In this document: positions 17,275 to 29,591 of the stretch, piece by piece | Layout: the number at the start of each line of letters is the position of its first letter | How positions within the stretch are numbered: position 1 is the first letter of the stretch | Notes under the pieces: model-generated | The model's database searches: none | What the model saw: the letters and a program-made list of their open reading frames with translations, nothing else | Told to the model about the DNA's origin: nothing | Made by a program: the position numbers and the translations under genes | Source: Changpingibacter yushuensis | Lineage (GTDB): Bacteria; Actinomycetota; Actinomycetes; Actinomycetales; Actinomycetaceae | Reading direction: 5' to 3' | Length of the DNA: 64,000 nucleotides | Assembly: GCF_014041995.1 (NCBI RefSeq) | Contig: NZ_CP059492.1 | Location: forward strand, 248,001-312,000

Positions 17275-20223
17275 ATGAGTACCGCTCACCAAGATCTCAC
17301 GATCCCGAAATCGCGAACAAATGGTCGTCACGCATCACGCCGGCAGAGATGGCTGACCACCGCAGTTGCATCGCTCGTGGCAGTGGGATTGACCGTGGGA
17401 AGCGGCGGCATGGCATTAGCCGAGGATGTGGATCCGGATTCGGCCATAACGGGCACAACCGAAACGTCGCCCACGGCCACCGATACAACCTCGAGTACCG
17501 CCGCGGTTGCCGATGAACAGACGGAGTCACCTGATCCGGAGAATACGCAGCCAACGGACCCGAGTTCGGTCCCTTCAACGGTTTCGGATGGCAGCGGTGA
17601 CATCAATGCCCCAGCCTCCGGTTCTGCGAGTTCGGACGCAGTGGTGAAGGGTACTGCGGACGGCAATGCGGTCAAGGTGGATGCGGTCAATGGGATTCCG
17701 GCGTTGAGTATTACGTTGCCTGATGGTGTGACTCTCAGTCAGCTGAACAGTGACAAGAACACAAAGTACCAAGGTTCGGCTGCATACTTGACGGATCCGA
17801 CGGGTACCTATGCGGATACTACATACACCGGTGTTGAAATCAAGGGCCGCGGCAACTACACGTGGACCTTGAACAAGAAGCCCTACCAGATCAAGCTATC
17901 GAAGAAAGCATCACTGCTTGGTATGGACTCTAACAAGACATGGATCCTGCTGGCGAACGCACCAGATCCGTCATTCTTGCGTAACTACACCGCGTTCTAT
18001 GCAGCAAACAAGCTCGAGCTCGCTGGCACTCCCCACGAGTCTCGTTACGTGGATCTGACGATCAACGGCACCTATCTAGGTACGTACCAGCTCACCGAAA
18101 AGGTTGAAATCAAAGATGACAGGGTTGCAATTGACAATCCAAATGCCGTCTTGGTCGAGTTGGACAACAACTATTACGCGGAAGAGGCGCACTACTTCAA
18201 GTCCACCACATCGGGCACTTACTTCACGTTGAAGGATCAGAAGACTGACCTTTTAGAGGATGGTGGCAGCGGCGAGGCCGAAGTCGGTTGGGCTGATATT
18301 CAGGCTGATATCAATGCGTTGGACAAGTTGTTGTATGCGTCTTCTCCGGACTGGTCGAAGATTTCGGACCTTGTGGATGTGGATTCGTTCGCCAAGTACT
18401 TCATTCTTGCCGAATACACAGAGAACTTTGAAGTCGTCAATGGCTCGGTGTTCTTCTATAAGGATGGTGTAGACGACAAGCTTCATATGGGGCCGGCATG
18501 GGATTATGACGGCGCAATGGGCAACTTCACCACTGTTGACCGAGGCGGCGTCACGACCACCAACTATGTCAAGAACACCGAGTGGATTCGCGATGAGGGC
18601 AATGATTGGTATTACCAGTGGTTCCGCAATCCGGAGTTTGCCCGCCTCGTCAACTACTACTACAGCTTGCTGGGCCACGAAGCACTCACGAGTTCCATTA
18701 CTGAAATGGACACAGTTGCTGCCAGCCTCAATACCGCCGCTGCCGCAAACTTCAAGAAGTGGCCAATCCTCGGTGGAAAGGCGCTATATCCCTTCTATCA
18801 GCGCACCTACAAGTCCACCTATTCTGGCGAGGTTTCGTATTTGAAGAGTTGGGCGTCGAGTCGTGTTTCGTATCTTGATGGTGTGTATGGGGGTTCGTCG
18901 CGTCCGGTGTTGTCGTATGACGTGCATGCTCAGTCCAAGGGGTGGATGCCTACTGTGACTGGTGGTTTGATGCAGGGTACGACTGGTCAGTCTAAGCGTG
19001 TGGAGGCGATGAAGGTTCGGTTGTTGCCTGGTGCTGATGGTAAGACGGTGGCTGGTTCGGTGTTGTCTGAGGCGCATGTTGCGTCTATTGGGTGGCAGGG
19101 GTACAAGTCGCAGGGTGCTGTGATTGGTACGACGGGTCAGTCTAAGGCTATTGAGGCTATTCGGTTGAAGTTGTCGGGTGGGGTGTCTTCTACGTATGAC
19201 ATTCAGTATCGGGTGTATCAGCAGACGTATGGTTGGTCGAGCTGGGTGAAGAATGGTGCGACTGCTGGTGTGACGGGTCAGTCTAAGCGTGTTGAGGCTG
19301 TTGAGATGCAGTTGGTTTCCAAGAAGGGTTTTATTGCTGATTCGACCCCGACTCCGGATCCGTCGACGTCGCCTACTCCTACTCCTACTCCGACGACGAC
19401 GTCGCCTACTCCTACTCCTACTCCTACTCCGACGACGACGTCGCCTACTCCTACTCCTACTCCGACGACGACGTCGCCTACTCCTACTCCTACTCCGACG
19501 ACGACGTCGCCTACTTCTACTCCGACGAGTCCGGCTGGGTCTGTTGGGACGGTGTTCTATCTGAATGATGGGATTTCTGGGGATGCTGGATCGGTGTTTT
19601 CGTGGGGTGTGGCTTCTGATGAGGTTCTTGTGGGTGATTGGAATGGGGATGGTAAGGACACGGTGGCGTTGAGGCGTGGGAACACGTATGCGTTTACTGA
19701 TGAGGTGCGTCCGGGGTCTGCTCCTGTTTTTTCGGTGGTGTTTGGCAATGCTTCTGATGAGGTTCTTGTGGGTGATTGGAATGGGGATGGCAAGGATACG
19801 TTGGGTGTTCGGCGTGGTTCGGCCTTCTATTTGTCGAATTCTTTGAGTTCGGGTAGTACGGATGTTTCGTTTGGTTATGGTCGTTCCACTGATGCGGTGT
19901 TCGTGGGTGATTGGAATGGGGATGGTAAGGACACGATTTCGATTCGTCGTGATGCCACGTTCCATGTCAAGAATTCGTTGAGTGGTGGTACGGCTAATAA
20001 GACGTTCATTTTTGGTCGTGCTACGGATGAGGTTCTTGTTGGCTCGTTTGGGTCGGGTAAGGGTGATTCGTTTGCGTTGCGTCGGGGTACGAGTGTGTAT
20101 CTGACGACGTCGTTGCATGGTGGTACGGCTGATAAGACGGTGGCGTATGGGCGTTCGGGTGATGAGATGTTCATGGGTGACTGGAATGGTGATGGCACTG
20201 ATGGTATTGGCGTCCGCCGATAA
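17275..20223 (+). CDS. secreted CotH-kinase-like protein with ChW and calcium-loop repeats (copy A)
   Basis: 982 residues, preceded by AGAGGA. A long signal peptide (cleavage probably after GGMALA, about residue 50) is followed by a Thr/Asp/Glu-rich spacer. The CotH-like kinase domain spans about 137-520, with GRGNYTWTLNKKPYQIKL, the invariant-Lys region, and HMGPAWDYDGAMGN carrying the metal-binding Asp. Three hydrophobic-W (ChW) repeats (GTTGQSKRVEAM, GTTGQSKAIEAI, GVTGQSKRVEAV) lie at about 549-685, a (TP)nTTTSP linker at 690-752, then five GDWNGDGKDT-type repeats to the end. CotH kinases in Bacillus phosphorylate coat proteins; secreted actinobacterial members are uncharacterised. No sortase motif, so wall binding may come from the repeats (inference). 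The 3' 1.4 kb is nearly identical to copy B. Confidence 0.88.
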   Translation: MSTAHQDLTIPKSRTNGRHASRRQRWLTTAVASLVAVGLTVGSGGMALAEDVDPDSAITGTTETSPTATDTTSSTAAVADEQTESPDPENTQPTDPSSVPSTVSDGSGDINAPASGSASSDAVVKGTADGNAVKVDAVNGIPALSITLPDGVTLSQLNSDKNTKYQGSAAYLTDPTGTYADTTYTGVEIKGRGNYTWTLNKKPYQIKLSKKASLLGMDSNKTWILLANAPDPSFLRNYTAFYAANKLELAGTPHESRYVDLTINGTYLGTYQLTEKVEIKDDRVAIDNPNAVLVELDNNYYAEEAHYFKSTTSGTYFTLKDQKTDLLEDGGSGEAEVGWADIQADINALDKLLYASSPDWSKISDLVDVDSFAKYFILAEYTENFEVVNGSVFFYKDGVDDKLHMGPAWDYDGAMGNFTTVDRGGVTTTNYVKNTEWIRDEGNDWYYQWFRNPEFARLVNYYYSLLGHEALTSSITEMDTVAASLNTAAAANFKKWPILGGKALYPFYQRTYKSTYSGEVSYLKSWASSRVSYLDGVYGGSSRPVLSYDVHAQSKGWMPTVTGGLMQGTTGQSKRVEAMKVRLLPGADGKTVAGSVLSEAHVASIGWQGYKSQGAVIGTTGQSKAIEAIRLKLSGGVSSTYDIQYRVYQQTYGWSSWVKNGATAGVTGQSKRVEAVEMQLVSKKGFIADSTPTPDPSTSPTPTPTPTTTSPTPTPTPTPTTTSPTPTPTPTTTSPTPTPTPTTTSPTSTPTSPAGSVGTVFYLNDGISGDAGSVFSWGVASDEVLVGDWNGDGKDTVALRRGNTYAFTDEVRPGSAPVFSVVFGNASDEVLVGDWNGDGKDTLGVRRGSAFYLSNSLSSGSTDVSFGYGRSTDAVFVGDWNGDGKDTISIRRDATFHVKNSLSGGTANKTFIFGRATDEVLVGSFGSGKGDSFALRRGTSVYLTTSLHGGTADKTVAYGRSGDEMFMGDWNGDGTDGIGVRR

Positions 20224-20230
20224 GGTGCGT
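18817..20230 (+). repeat. 1.4-kb block duplicated in copy B (22088-23528)
   Basis: From the end of the CotH domain to 7 bp past the stop codon, the two genes are nearly identical; I see one substitution (GCG/GTG in the KSW-SSR segment) and one 27-bp length difference in the linker. Sequence diverges at once on both sides. Third codon positions in the block are almost all T or G. Confidence 0.9.
19366..19530 (+). repeat. TP-rich minisatellite linker, copy A (4 units)
   Basis: Head-to-tail units of the type TCG(CCTACT)nCCGACGACGACG encode SP(TP)nTTT. Copy A has 4 units of 11, 13, 11 and 11 residues. Copy B (22634-22829) has the same four preceded by an extra 9-residue unit. Confidence 0.85.
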
Positions 20231-20238
20231 CCTTGTGA

Positions 20239-20277
20239 TGCGTGTTGGGCCGGGCCGACAATCCGGGCCAACACGCA
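20239..20277 (+). terminator. hairpin terminator after CotH copy A
   Basis: GCGTGTTGG (20240-20248) pairs with CCAACACGC (20268-20276), with further G/C pairing inside. No T tract. Confidence 0.6.
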
Positions 20278-20617
20278 TTATCGCCGGTTCTTGAGAATAA
20301 TCTGAAGCTATCTCTATCGATCTATGCGTGTGTATAGACCGGATATGTCTCAATTTGGCGATACACAATCAGCCCAGAGTTCCTGAGATAGGTCCTTCGA
20401 CACAGGAATGTACTCAGGGAACAAGATCTGACTTGACGGGTTGACGTGAAGGCGCGTTGAGCGAAAGAAAAAGATTGCTTCGCGTGGTTGTAAGGTAAAT
20501 AATCGGCTCGTCGGGCGCTTGGCAACGCAGTCTTCCGCCTGACAAGTGCTGCGATAGCTCACCGACTGGTCCGAAGTTGGTGTCCGGCTATTGCGCCTAT
20601 GGAAAAGGTTAGAGAAT
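20278..20617. other. intergenic region between the CotH genes
   Basis: 340 bp, AT-richer than the surroundings, with no coding signal. Two TTGACG words lie at about 20435-20450, without a good -10 at standard spacing. GGAAAAGG lies about 10 nt before the ATG of copy B. Confidence 0.35.
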
Positions 20618-23521
20618 ATGAGAGTCACGCAAATGAGCTCGGGTCGTAGATCTGGATTCGCTTCGGGGTCGCGATCGTCAGTACTGGCGTGCGTGCTTGC
20701 TGCCGGGTTGCTGGTAGCTGGCGCGGCTCCCGTTGCGGCCGACAACGTCACGCCCACACCAAGTGCATCGTCGGTTTCGACCGATACGACAGATATTGAT
20801 GCGGTCCCTAACGAAAGCGCTCCAGCACCAACTGTCCAAGGATCTACCGATTCGACCTCCTCCGAGGTGTCAGAGTCCGCAGATTCATCCCTGAATCCTG
20901 CCACGACGGATGCTGCGCCCGTCACGACAAATGCTTCGCCTGTCAAGGTGGATGCGGTCAATGGGATTCCGGCGTTGAGTATTACGTTGCCTGATGGTGT
21001 GACTCTCAGCCAAGTGAACAGTGACAAAGACGTAAAGCACAAGGACTCGGCTGCATACTTGACGGATCCGACGGGTACCTATGCGGATACTACATACACC
21101 GGTGTTGAGATCAAGGGCCGGGGCAACTACACATGGAAGCTTGACAAGAAGCCTTACCAGATCAAGCTATCGAAGGCGGCGTCACTGCTTGGTATGGAAT
21201 CAAGTAAGACGTGGATTCTGCTTGCGAATCACGCGGATGCATCATTGCTTCGAAACACAGTGGCTTTTGGCGTTGGCAACTATGTAGGCCTTTCCGCCGC
21301 TCCTCAAGAGTCGCGATATGTTGATCTGTATGTGAACGGCGCATATGTGGGTAACTATCAACTCACGGAGAAGATCGAGATCTCCAAGACTCGTCTCAAT
21401 TTGAAGAATGAGTCCGGAATCGTTGTCGAGTTGGACAACAGCTACGGCATGGCTGAGCCCCACTACTTCAAGTCGGCAACCAGCGGCACAGTCTTCGCGA
21501 TCAAGGAGCAGGTCAATGACTTGACCGTGGATGGTGGCAACGCCTCAGGTGATGCCGGTTGGGTTGATATCCAGGCTGATATCAATGCGTTGGACAAGTT
21601 GTTGTATGCGTCTTCTCCGGACTGGTCGAAGATTTCGGAGCTTGTGGATGTGGATTCGTTCGCCAAGTACTTCATCTTGACGGAGTTCACGGCGAACCCT
21701 GAAGTTGGCTCTTCCTCCGTGTTCTTCTATAAGGATGGTGTAGACGACAAGCTTCATATGGGGCCGGCATGGGACTTTGATTCGGCGCTCGGAGCGTTTT
21801 CAACCAAGGAGTTGGGTGCCGACGCCACCGCTAACTACACGAACAACGTCAAATGGCTCCGCAAGTCTGGCAATGATTGGTATTACCAGTTCTTCCGCAA
21901 TCCGGAGTTTGCCCGCCTCGTCAACTCCTACTACTCCAGCATTGGACATGCGGGAATAACCTCGACGATCGCTTCCATCTCCACTACTTCATCGGCTATC
22001 AGCAAGTCGGCTGCCGCCAACTTCACGACGTGGCCGGTGCTCGGCAAAGCTTCATTGCTCTTCAACCATGACAGGGTGTGGGCGAGTACCTATTCTGGCG
22101 AGGTTTCGTATTTGAAGAGTTGGGTGTCGAGTCGTGTTTCGTATCTTGATGGTGTGTATGGGGGTTCGTCGCGTCCGGTGTTGTCGTATGACGTGCATGC
22201 TCAGTCCAAGGGGTGGATGCCTACTGTGACTGGTGGTTTGATGCAGGGTACGACTGGTCAGTCTAAGCGTGTGGAGGCGATGAAGGTTCGGTTGTTGCCT
22301 GGTGCTGATGGTAAGACGGTGGCTGGTTCGGTGTTGTCTGAGGCGCATGTTGCGTCTATTGGGTGGCAGGGGTACAAGTCGCAGGGTGCTGTGATTGGTA
22401 CGACGGGTCAGTCTAAGGCTATTGAGGCTATTCGGTTGAAGTTGTCGGGTGGGGTGTCTTCTACGTATGACATTCAGTATCGGGTGTATCAGCAGACGTA
22501 TGGTTGGTCGAGCTGGGTGAAGAATGGTGCGACTGCTGGTGTGACGGGTCAGTCTAAGCGTGTTGAGGCTGTTGAGATGCAGTTGGTTTCCAAGAAGGGT
22601 TTTATTGCTGATTCGACCCCGACTCCGGATCCGTCGACGTCGCCTACTCCTACTCCGACGACGACGTCGCCTACTCCTACTCCTACTCCGACGACGACGT
22701 CGCCTACTCCTACTCCTACTCCTACTCCGACGACGACGTCGCCTACTCCTACTCCTACTCCGACGACGACGTCGCCTACTCCTACTCCTACTCCGACGAC
22801 GACGTCGCCTACTTCTACTCCGACGAGTCCGGCTGGGTCTGTTGGGACGGTGTTCTATCTGAATGATGGGATTTCTGGGGATGCTGGATCGGTGTTTTCG
22901 TGGGGTGTGGCTTCTGATGAGGTTCTTGTGGGTGATTGGAATGGGGATGGTAAGGACACGGTGGCGTTGAGGCGTGGGAACACGTATGCGTTTACTGATG
23001 AGGTGCGTCCGGGGTCTGCTCCTGTTTTTTCGGTGGTGTTTGGCAATGCTTCTGATGAGGTTCTTGTGGGTGATTGGAATGGGGATGGCAAGGATACGTT
23101 GGGTGTTCGGCGTGGTTCGGCCTTCTATTTGTCGAATTCTTTGAGTTCGGGTAGTACGGATGTTTCGTTTGGTTATGGTCGTTCCACTGATGCGGTGTTC
23201 GTGGGTGATTGGAATGGGGATGGTAAGGACACGATTTCGATTCGTCGTGATGCCACGTTCCATGTCAAGAATTCGTTGAGTGGTGGTACGGCTAATAAGA
23301 CGTTCATTTTTGGTCGTGCTACGGATGAGGTTCTTGTTGGCTCGTTTGGGTCGGGTAAGGGTGATTCGTTTGCGTTGCGTCGGGGTACGAGTGTGTATCT
23401 GACGACGTCGTTGCATGGTGGTACGGCTGATAAGACGGTGGCGTATGGGCGTTCGGGTGATGAGATGTTCATGGGTGACTGGAATGGTGATGGCACTGAT
23501 GGTATTGGCGTCCGCCGATAA
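20618..23521 (+). CDS. secreted CotH-kinase-like protein (copy B)
   Basis: 967 residues. The ATG at 20618 has GGAAAAGG upstream; a start at 20591 would precede that site. A signal peptide ends near PVAADN (about residue 45). The CotH domain (about 112-500) has GRGNYTWKLDKKPYQIKL and HMGPAWDFDSALGA; three ChW repeats start at about 525, the linker is at 664-738, and five calcium-loop repeats run to the end. Compared with copy A the CotH domain is a mosaic: stretches identical at DNA level (around AVNGIPALSITLPDGV, DPTGTYADTTYTG, NALDKLLYASSPDWSKIS) alternate with stretches clearly diverged. This suggests gene conversion or selection for different ligands. Confidence 0.88.
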   Translation: MRVTQMSSGRRSGFASGSRSSVLACVLAAGLLVAGAAPVAADNVTPTPSASSVSTDTTDIDAVPNESAPAPTVQGSTDSTSSEVSESADSSLNPATTDAAPVTTNASPVKVDAVNGIPALSITLPDGVTLSQVNSDKDVKHKDSAAYLTDPTGTYADTTYTGVEIKGRGNYTWKLDKKPYQIKLSKAASLLGMESSKTWILLANHADASLLRNTVAFGVGNYVGLSAAPQESRYVDLYVNGAYVGNYQLTEKIEISKTRLNLKNESGIVVELDNSYGMAEPHYFKSATSGTVFAIKEQVNDLTVDGGNASGDAGWVDIQADINALDKLLYASSPDWSKISELVDVDSFAKYFILTEFTANPEVGSSSVFFYKDGVDDKLHMGPAWDFDSALGAFSTKELGADATANYTNNVKWLRKSGNDWYYQFFRNPEFARLVNSYYSSIGHAGITSTIASISTTSSAISKSAAANFTTWPVLGKASLLFNHDRVWASTYSGEVSYLKSWVSSRVSYLDGVYGGSSRPVLSYDVHAQSKGWMPTVTGGLMQGTTGQSKRVEAMKVRLLPGADGKTVAGSVLSEAHVASIGWQGYKSQGAVIGTTGQSKAIEAIRLKLSGGVSSTYDIQYRVYQQTYGWSSWVKNGATAGVTGQSKRVEAVEMQLVSKKGFIADSTPTPDPSTSPTPTPTTTSPTPTPTPTTTSPTPTPTPTPTTTSPTPTPTPTTTSPTPTPTPTTTSPTSTPTSPAGSVGTVFYLNDGISGDAGSVFSWGVASDEVLVGDWNGDGKDTVALRRGNTYAFTDEVRPGSAPVFSVVFGNASDEVLVGDWNGDGKDTLGVRRGSAFYLSNSLSSGSTDVSFGYGRSTDAVFVGDWNGDGKDTISIRRDATFHVKNSLSGGTANKTFIFGRATDEVLVGSFGSGKGDSFALRRGTSVYLTTSLHGGTADKTVAYGRSGDEMFMGDWNGDGTDGIGVRR
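22634..22829 (+). repeat. TP-rich minisatellite linker, copy B (5 units)
   Basis: As in copy A but with one additional 27-bp unit at its 5' end, fully accounting for the length difference between the two 3' blocks. Confidence 0.85.
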
Positions 23522-23544
23522 GGTGCGTTGATTCCTCGTCATAT

Positions 23545-23578
23545 GTGTAGGTCGCTTTCGCAAGGAAGCGACCTACAC
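23545..23578 (+). terminator. strong hairpin after CotH copy B
   Basis: A perfect 13-bp stem (GTGTAGGTCGCTT/AAGCGACCTACAC) with an 8-nt loop, 23 bp after the stop. No T tract. It insulates dnaX from the CotH gene. Confidence 0.75.
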
Positions 23579-23637
23579 CCATGAGTGGAGGTGTGCATGG
23601 GCAGGAAGATGTCGGCTATGCCCCTTAGACTGGTTCC

Positions 23638-26457
23638 GTGAGCATGGCACTGTACCGGCGTTACCGTCCCCAGAAATTCCAAGACGTGATTGGCCAAGAG
23701 CAAGTCACACGTCCCTTGATGGCGGCACTGCGCGCGGATAAAACGGCTCATGCATACTTGTTTTCCGGCCCGCGTGGTTGTGGAAAGACCACGTCGGCGC
23801 GAATTCTCGCGCGATGCTTGAACTGCGAGCAGGCGCCAACTGACACGCCATGTGGCGAATGTGCGTCGTGCCGTGAACTTTCGCTCAGCGGCTCAGGGTC
23901 ACTCGACGTCGTCGAAATGGATGCCGCAAGTCACGGTGGTGTTGACGATGCGCGTGACCTCATCGAACGCGCGTCCTTTGCACCGGCACGGGACCGCTAC
24001 AAGATCTTCATCATCGACGAAGCCCACATGGTTTCGAATCAAGGTTTCAACGCGTTGCTCAAGCTAGTGGAGGAACCGCCTGCGCATGTGAAGTTCATCT
24101 TCGCCACAACAGAACCTGAAAAGGTCATCGGCACGATCCGCTCGCGTACTCACCACTATCCGTTCCGGTTGGTTCCCCCGGAGACGCTAAACGGTTACCT
24201 AGAACAGATCGCTGCTGAAGAAGGTATTCACGTCGGCACGGGAGTCATCCCGCTCGTCGTACGTTCGGGGGGTGGATCCGTTCGTGATTCCCTCTCAGTT
24301 CTCGATCAGTTGATCGGTGGCGCAGAAGATGGCGAGCTCACCTACGATGCCGCCATCGGACTTCTCGGCTACACCGATGGATCTTTGCTCGACGACGCCG
24401 TGGAGGCGATCGGCTCCGGGTCTGGCGCAACTCTCTTTTCCGTCGTGGACCGAGTGATCCAATCTGGGCATGATCCGCGCAGGTTTGTTGAGGACCTTCT
24501 GCAACGCCTCCGTGACATCATTGTGATCGCTTTGGCTGGCGAACAGGCGTCGGACGTACTGACCTCTGTTCCCCAAGATCAATACGCCCGGATGCTGGAT
24601 CAGGCTGAGCACTTGGGTGCGGCGCGTGCGTCAAAGAGCGCCGATCTGGTGAATGAAGCGCTCAGTCTCATGGTTGGTGCTACTTCACCGCGCCTGCAGT
24701 TGGAGTTGCTGTGTGCGCGGCTTCTGCTCCCAACACAGGCTCCTGCGCCATCAGAAGAGGGCGCACCTCATGAGCCAAGCGCCACGGCTCCCGTGAGGGA
24801 ACGCCCTGCCAGCGCGATTCCTCGCCCGAAGTCAGCAATACGGCAGCCAGCAGCGGGGAGCGTGGCGCAGCCGGTTCGCCCATCCGGCAGGGTGGTTTCC
24901 CCCGGATGGGCGGCTCCGCAGGAGGATCGGAGCGCGTCCGCATCCGCGGCGGACGCGCGGCAAGCGCCTATACGGTCAACGTTTACGCCGGCAGAATCCC
25001 CGGCACCAACTCCTTCAGCCACGGTGCAAGCTCCGTCTGCAGTTTCAACGGTCCTGCCCCAAACCGAGCCATCTGGACCCGTCCTCGCAGATACAGAACA
25101 GGCCAGTTCCGCGCAAGCCCGCCACGGCCAAACGCCTGATCGTGTGGATTCCGCGGCCCCTTCAGTTGAGATCGATGAGGCTCGCTGGGGTGAAGTGCTT
25201 GCGGCAGTGCACAACCGCTCGAATGTGGCGTGGTCAAAGCTTCAGTATGTGGAGGCACACACAGTTGAGAACGGTGTTCTCACGGTCGTGTTCTCGATGC
25301 CAGGTATGGCGGCAAGGTTCGCGAACGGGCGCGATCCCGCTGTGTTGCTGGAAGCCGTCAAGGATGTACTCGCGGTTGATGTTGAAGTCCGCGCAGTTGA
25401 AGAAGGCGAACAGTCTTCCCCAAAAGTAGCGGCCGCCAGTAAGGCGGCCGAGGCTCGGTTCCCGGCAGATACGCAGATACCTCCGAGCAGTTCCAGATCG
25501 GAGCACGATTCTGGGGCGCGCGGCCACACTGAACCCGCCACGGTTCCCGGGGCTACCCACCAACCTGAGAACTGGTCCGAGGGCCAAGCCGAGTATGAGA
25601 CCGCAAGCCAAGCCGGACATGGGCCCGAAAGCCAAGCCGAGGGCCAAGCCGGACATGGGCCCGAAAGCCAAACCGAGAAGTGGTCCGAGGGTCAAGCCGA
25701 GTATGAGCCTGAAGGCCAACCCGCATTATCTGCGGCTGAGTTGGCACGGGAATTCACCACGTATGGATCGGCGCCGGAAGCACACGAACCGGAACCACCC
25801 GCCAGTGGGCGGTTCGAGGTTCCTTCGGTTCCCGACGGCGCGGAGTCAGCCAACTCGTCAGCTAGCGATGATCCTGCGGGGGTTCTCGCTCTGCTATTGA
25901 GTGATTCCTTTGATATCCCGCCTGCGCGTGCCACCTCGCCAGATCGACGTGTGCCAGATCAACCCGAGCGTGCCACCTCGCCAGATCAACGTGTACCTGA
26001 TCAACGTGAGGATGCCACCTCGCAGGATCTGGAACCGTACCCATCGCAAGTTCCACCTCCGTACCCGGAGTCAGATCCGTACCGTGAAGCTGTGCCGTCT
26101 GTGGACAGTGCTCCGGATGCCAGTTGGGCACCCGCAGATACCACTGACGTTCCCTTCTATCAGCGTCAGATGCCGATGTTGAAGCCGCCTGTGCCAATGA
26201 ACAGGCCAGATCACTCAGCAAAACGGGGTTCCATAGCCTCACGCATCTTGGCCGCTCACGCTCCCGGAGCATCCCTTCCACCAACGTCCCTCCACGCGGC
26301 GGGTTCAGGGCCCACCACGCCCATCCGCGATGAGGATGAGGTCAGCGCAGATGACCCAACGATCGAACAGTCCAACTTGGTGGGAATCGATGTGGTTCTC
26401 GATACATTCGGAGGAACCATCATTGAAGAAGTTGCCAACGAAAATGGAGGATCCTGA
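23638..26457 (+). CDS. dnaX: DNA polymerase III subunit gamma/tau
   Basis: 939 residues. Clamp-loader ATPase that organises the replisome. The opening [17 protein letters not shown], Walker [11 protein letters not shown] (about residue 45), the four-Cys zinc module (CLNCEQAP... CGECASC), Walker B IIDEAHMV and sensor 1 IFATTEP are all present. After about residue 370 the protein is unusually long and low-complexity, with a tau-type folded segment ([19 protein letters not shown]) at about 510-600. Imperfect repeats follow: GHGPESQ/EGQAEYE units at about 640-700 and ATSPD-RVPDQ units at about 765-800. The GTG at 23638 is 6 nt after TAGACT (leaderless type); ATG 23644 is the alternative. Confidence 0.93.
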   Translation: MSMALYRRYRPQKFQDVIGQEQVTRPLMAALRADKTAHAYLFSGPRGCGKTTSARILARCLNCEQAPTDTPCGECASCRELSLSGSGSLDVVEMDAASHGGVDDARDLIERASFAPARDRYKIFIIDEAHMVSNQGFNALLKLVEEPPAHVKFIFATTEPEKVIGTIRSRTHHYPFRLVPPETLNGYLEQIAAEEGIHVGTGVIPLVVRSGGGSVRDSLSVLDQLIGGAEDGELTYDAAIGLLGYTDGSLLDDAVEAIGSGSGATLFSVVDRVIQSGHDPRRFVEDLLQRLRDIIVIALAGEQASDVLTSVPQDQYARMLDQAEHLGAARASKSADLVNEALSLMVGATSPRLQLELLCARLLLPTQAPAPSEEGAPHEPSATAPVRERPASAIPRPKSAIRQPAAGSVAQPVRPSGRVVSPGWAAPQEDRSASASAADARQAPIRSTFTPAESPAPTPSATVQAPSAVSTVLPQTEPSGPVLADTEQASSAQARHGQTPDRVDSAAPSVEIDEARWGEVLAAVHNRSNVAWSKLQYVEAHTVENGVLTVVFSMPGMAARFANGRDPAVLLEAVKDVLAVDVEVRAVEEGEQSSPKVAAASKAAEARFPADTQIPPSSSRSEHDSGARGHTEPATVPGATHQPENWSEGQAEYETASQAGHGPESQAEGQAGHGPESQTEKWSEGQAEYEPEGQPALSAAELAREFTTYGSAPEAHEPEPPASGRFEVPSVPDGAESANSSASDDPAGVLALLLSDSFDIPPARATSPDRRVPDQPERATSPDQRVPDQREDATSQDLEPYPSQVPPPYPESDPYREAVPSVDSAPDASWAPADTTDVPFYQRQMPMLKPPVPMNRPDHSAKRGSIASRILAAHAPGASLPPTSLHAAGSGPTTPIRDEDEVSADDPTIEQSNLVGIDVVLDTFGGTIIEEVANENGGS

Positions 26458-27092
26458 TGCCAGGAGTTTATGACGGCGCGGTTCAGGACCTCATTGACGA
26501 ACTTGGCAGACTGCCAGGCGTCGGCCCCAAGAGTGCCCAACGCATCGCGTTCTACATTCTTGAGCAGGATCCGGCCGAGGTCGATGCGCTTTCCCGCGCC
26601 ATCCTGCAAGTCAAGGAACGTGTCCACTTCTGCGAACGCTGCGGGAATGTTACCGAAGCAACAATCTGCTCAATCTGCGCCGACCCTCGGCGTCTCGATT
26701 CGGTTCTTTGTGTGGTGGAAGAAGCGAAAGACATCGTCGCAATCGAACGAACGCGCGAGTTCCGCGGGCGCTATCACGTGCTCGGAGGTTCGATCAATCC
26801 CATCCAGGGCGTTGGGCCGGATGACCTGCGAATTCGAGAGCTCCTCACTCGGCTTAGTGACGGTGCTATTGAAGAGGTCATCTTGGCGATGGATCCTAAT
26901 ATTGAAGGCGAGGCAACGGCTGCCTACCTCATTAGGCTCATCGTTCCTCTGGGCGTGATGGTCTCGCGCCTCGCATCTGGCCTTCCCGTGGGCGGCGATC
27001 TGGAGTACGCAGATGAGATTACGTTGTCGCGCGCATTCGAGGGTCGCCAGCGAATCCACACGCCCTCTGGTGGCGACAAACCCAGGAGGTGA
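26457..27092 (+). CDS. recR: recombination protein RecR
   Basis: 211 residues, family length about 200. It acts with RecO/RecF in gap repair. A helix-hairpin-helix segment ([17 protein letters not shown]), a C4 zinc finger ([16 protein letters not shown]) and a TOPRIM domain ([28 protein letters not shown]) appear in the usual order. The ATG shares one base with the dnaX stop. In many bacteria ebfC (ybaB) lies between dnaX and recR; it is absent here. Confidence 0.96.
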   Translation: MPGVYDGAVQDLIDELGRLPGVGPKSAQRIAFYILEQDPAEVDALSRAILQVKERVHFCERCGNVTEATICSICADPRRLDSVLCVVEEAKDIVAIERTREFRGRYHVLGGSINPIQGVGPDDLRIRELLTRLSDGAIEEVILAMDPNIEGEATAAYLIRLIVPLGVMVSRLASGLPVGGDLEYADEITLSRAFEGRQRIHTPSGGDKPRR

Positions 27093-27120
27093 ACCCTTGC
27101 GGCGCCTAGAGCTTTCGGAC

Positions 27121-27143
27121 CACATGTCAACTTCCAACATGTG
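27121..27143. other. inverted repeat between recR and lysC
   Basis: CACATGT/ACATGTG, 7-bp stem, 9-nt loop, 29 bp after the recR stop. It could be a weak terminator or an operator. No lysine riboswitch features are visible in the 178-bp gap. Confidence 0.3.
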
Positions 27144-27270
27144 AGATGATGAGTCGGACAATACACGGCGCTGGCAGTTCTGGAGTTCACTCTGTGTCCA
27201 CCAGTCGGTACCGCCGCCTCCTGCCAAGCATGCATCGTTACCATGAACAGGTCGATAAAAGGAGCACCAC

Positions 27271-29579
<2,309 letters not shown>

Positions 29580-29591
29580 GCGGCGGGCCCT

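Noticed and set aside
18784-20274. 496-codon antisense open frame opposite CotH copy A (and 503 codons at 22052-23563)
   Set aside because: Highly repetitive Arg/Thr/Ile/Ser translation produced by the T/G third-position bias of the real gene; no ribosome site or known domain. The true strand carries signal peptide, CotH, ChW and calcium-loop domains.
27093-27270. Lysine riboswitch or attenuator before lysC
   Set aside because: Only a 7-bp hairpin is visible in 178 bp; none of the conserved riboswitch elements or a terminator before the start could be found.
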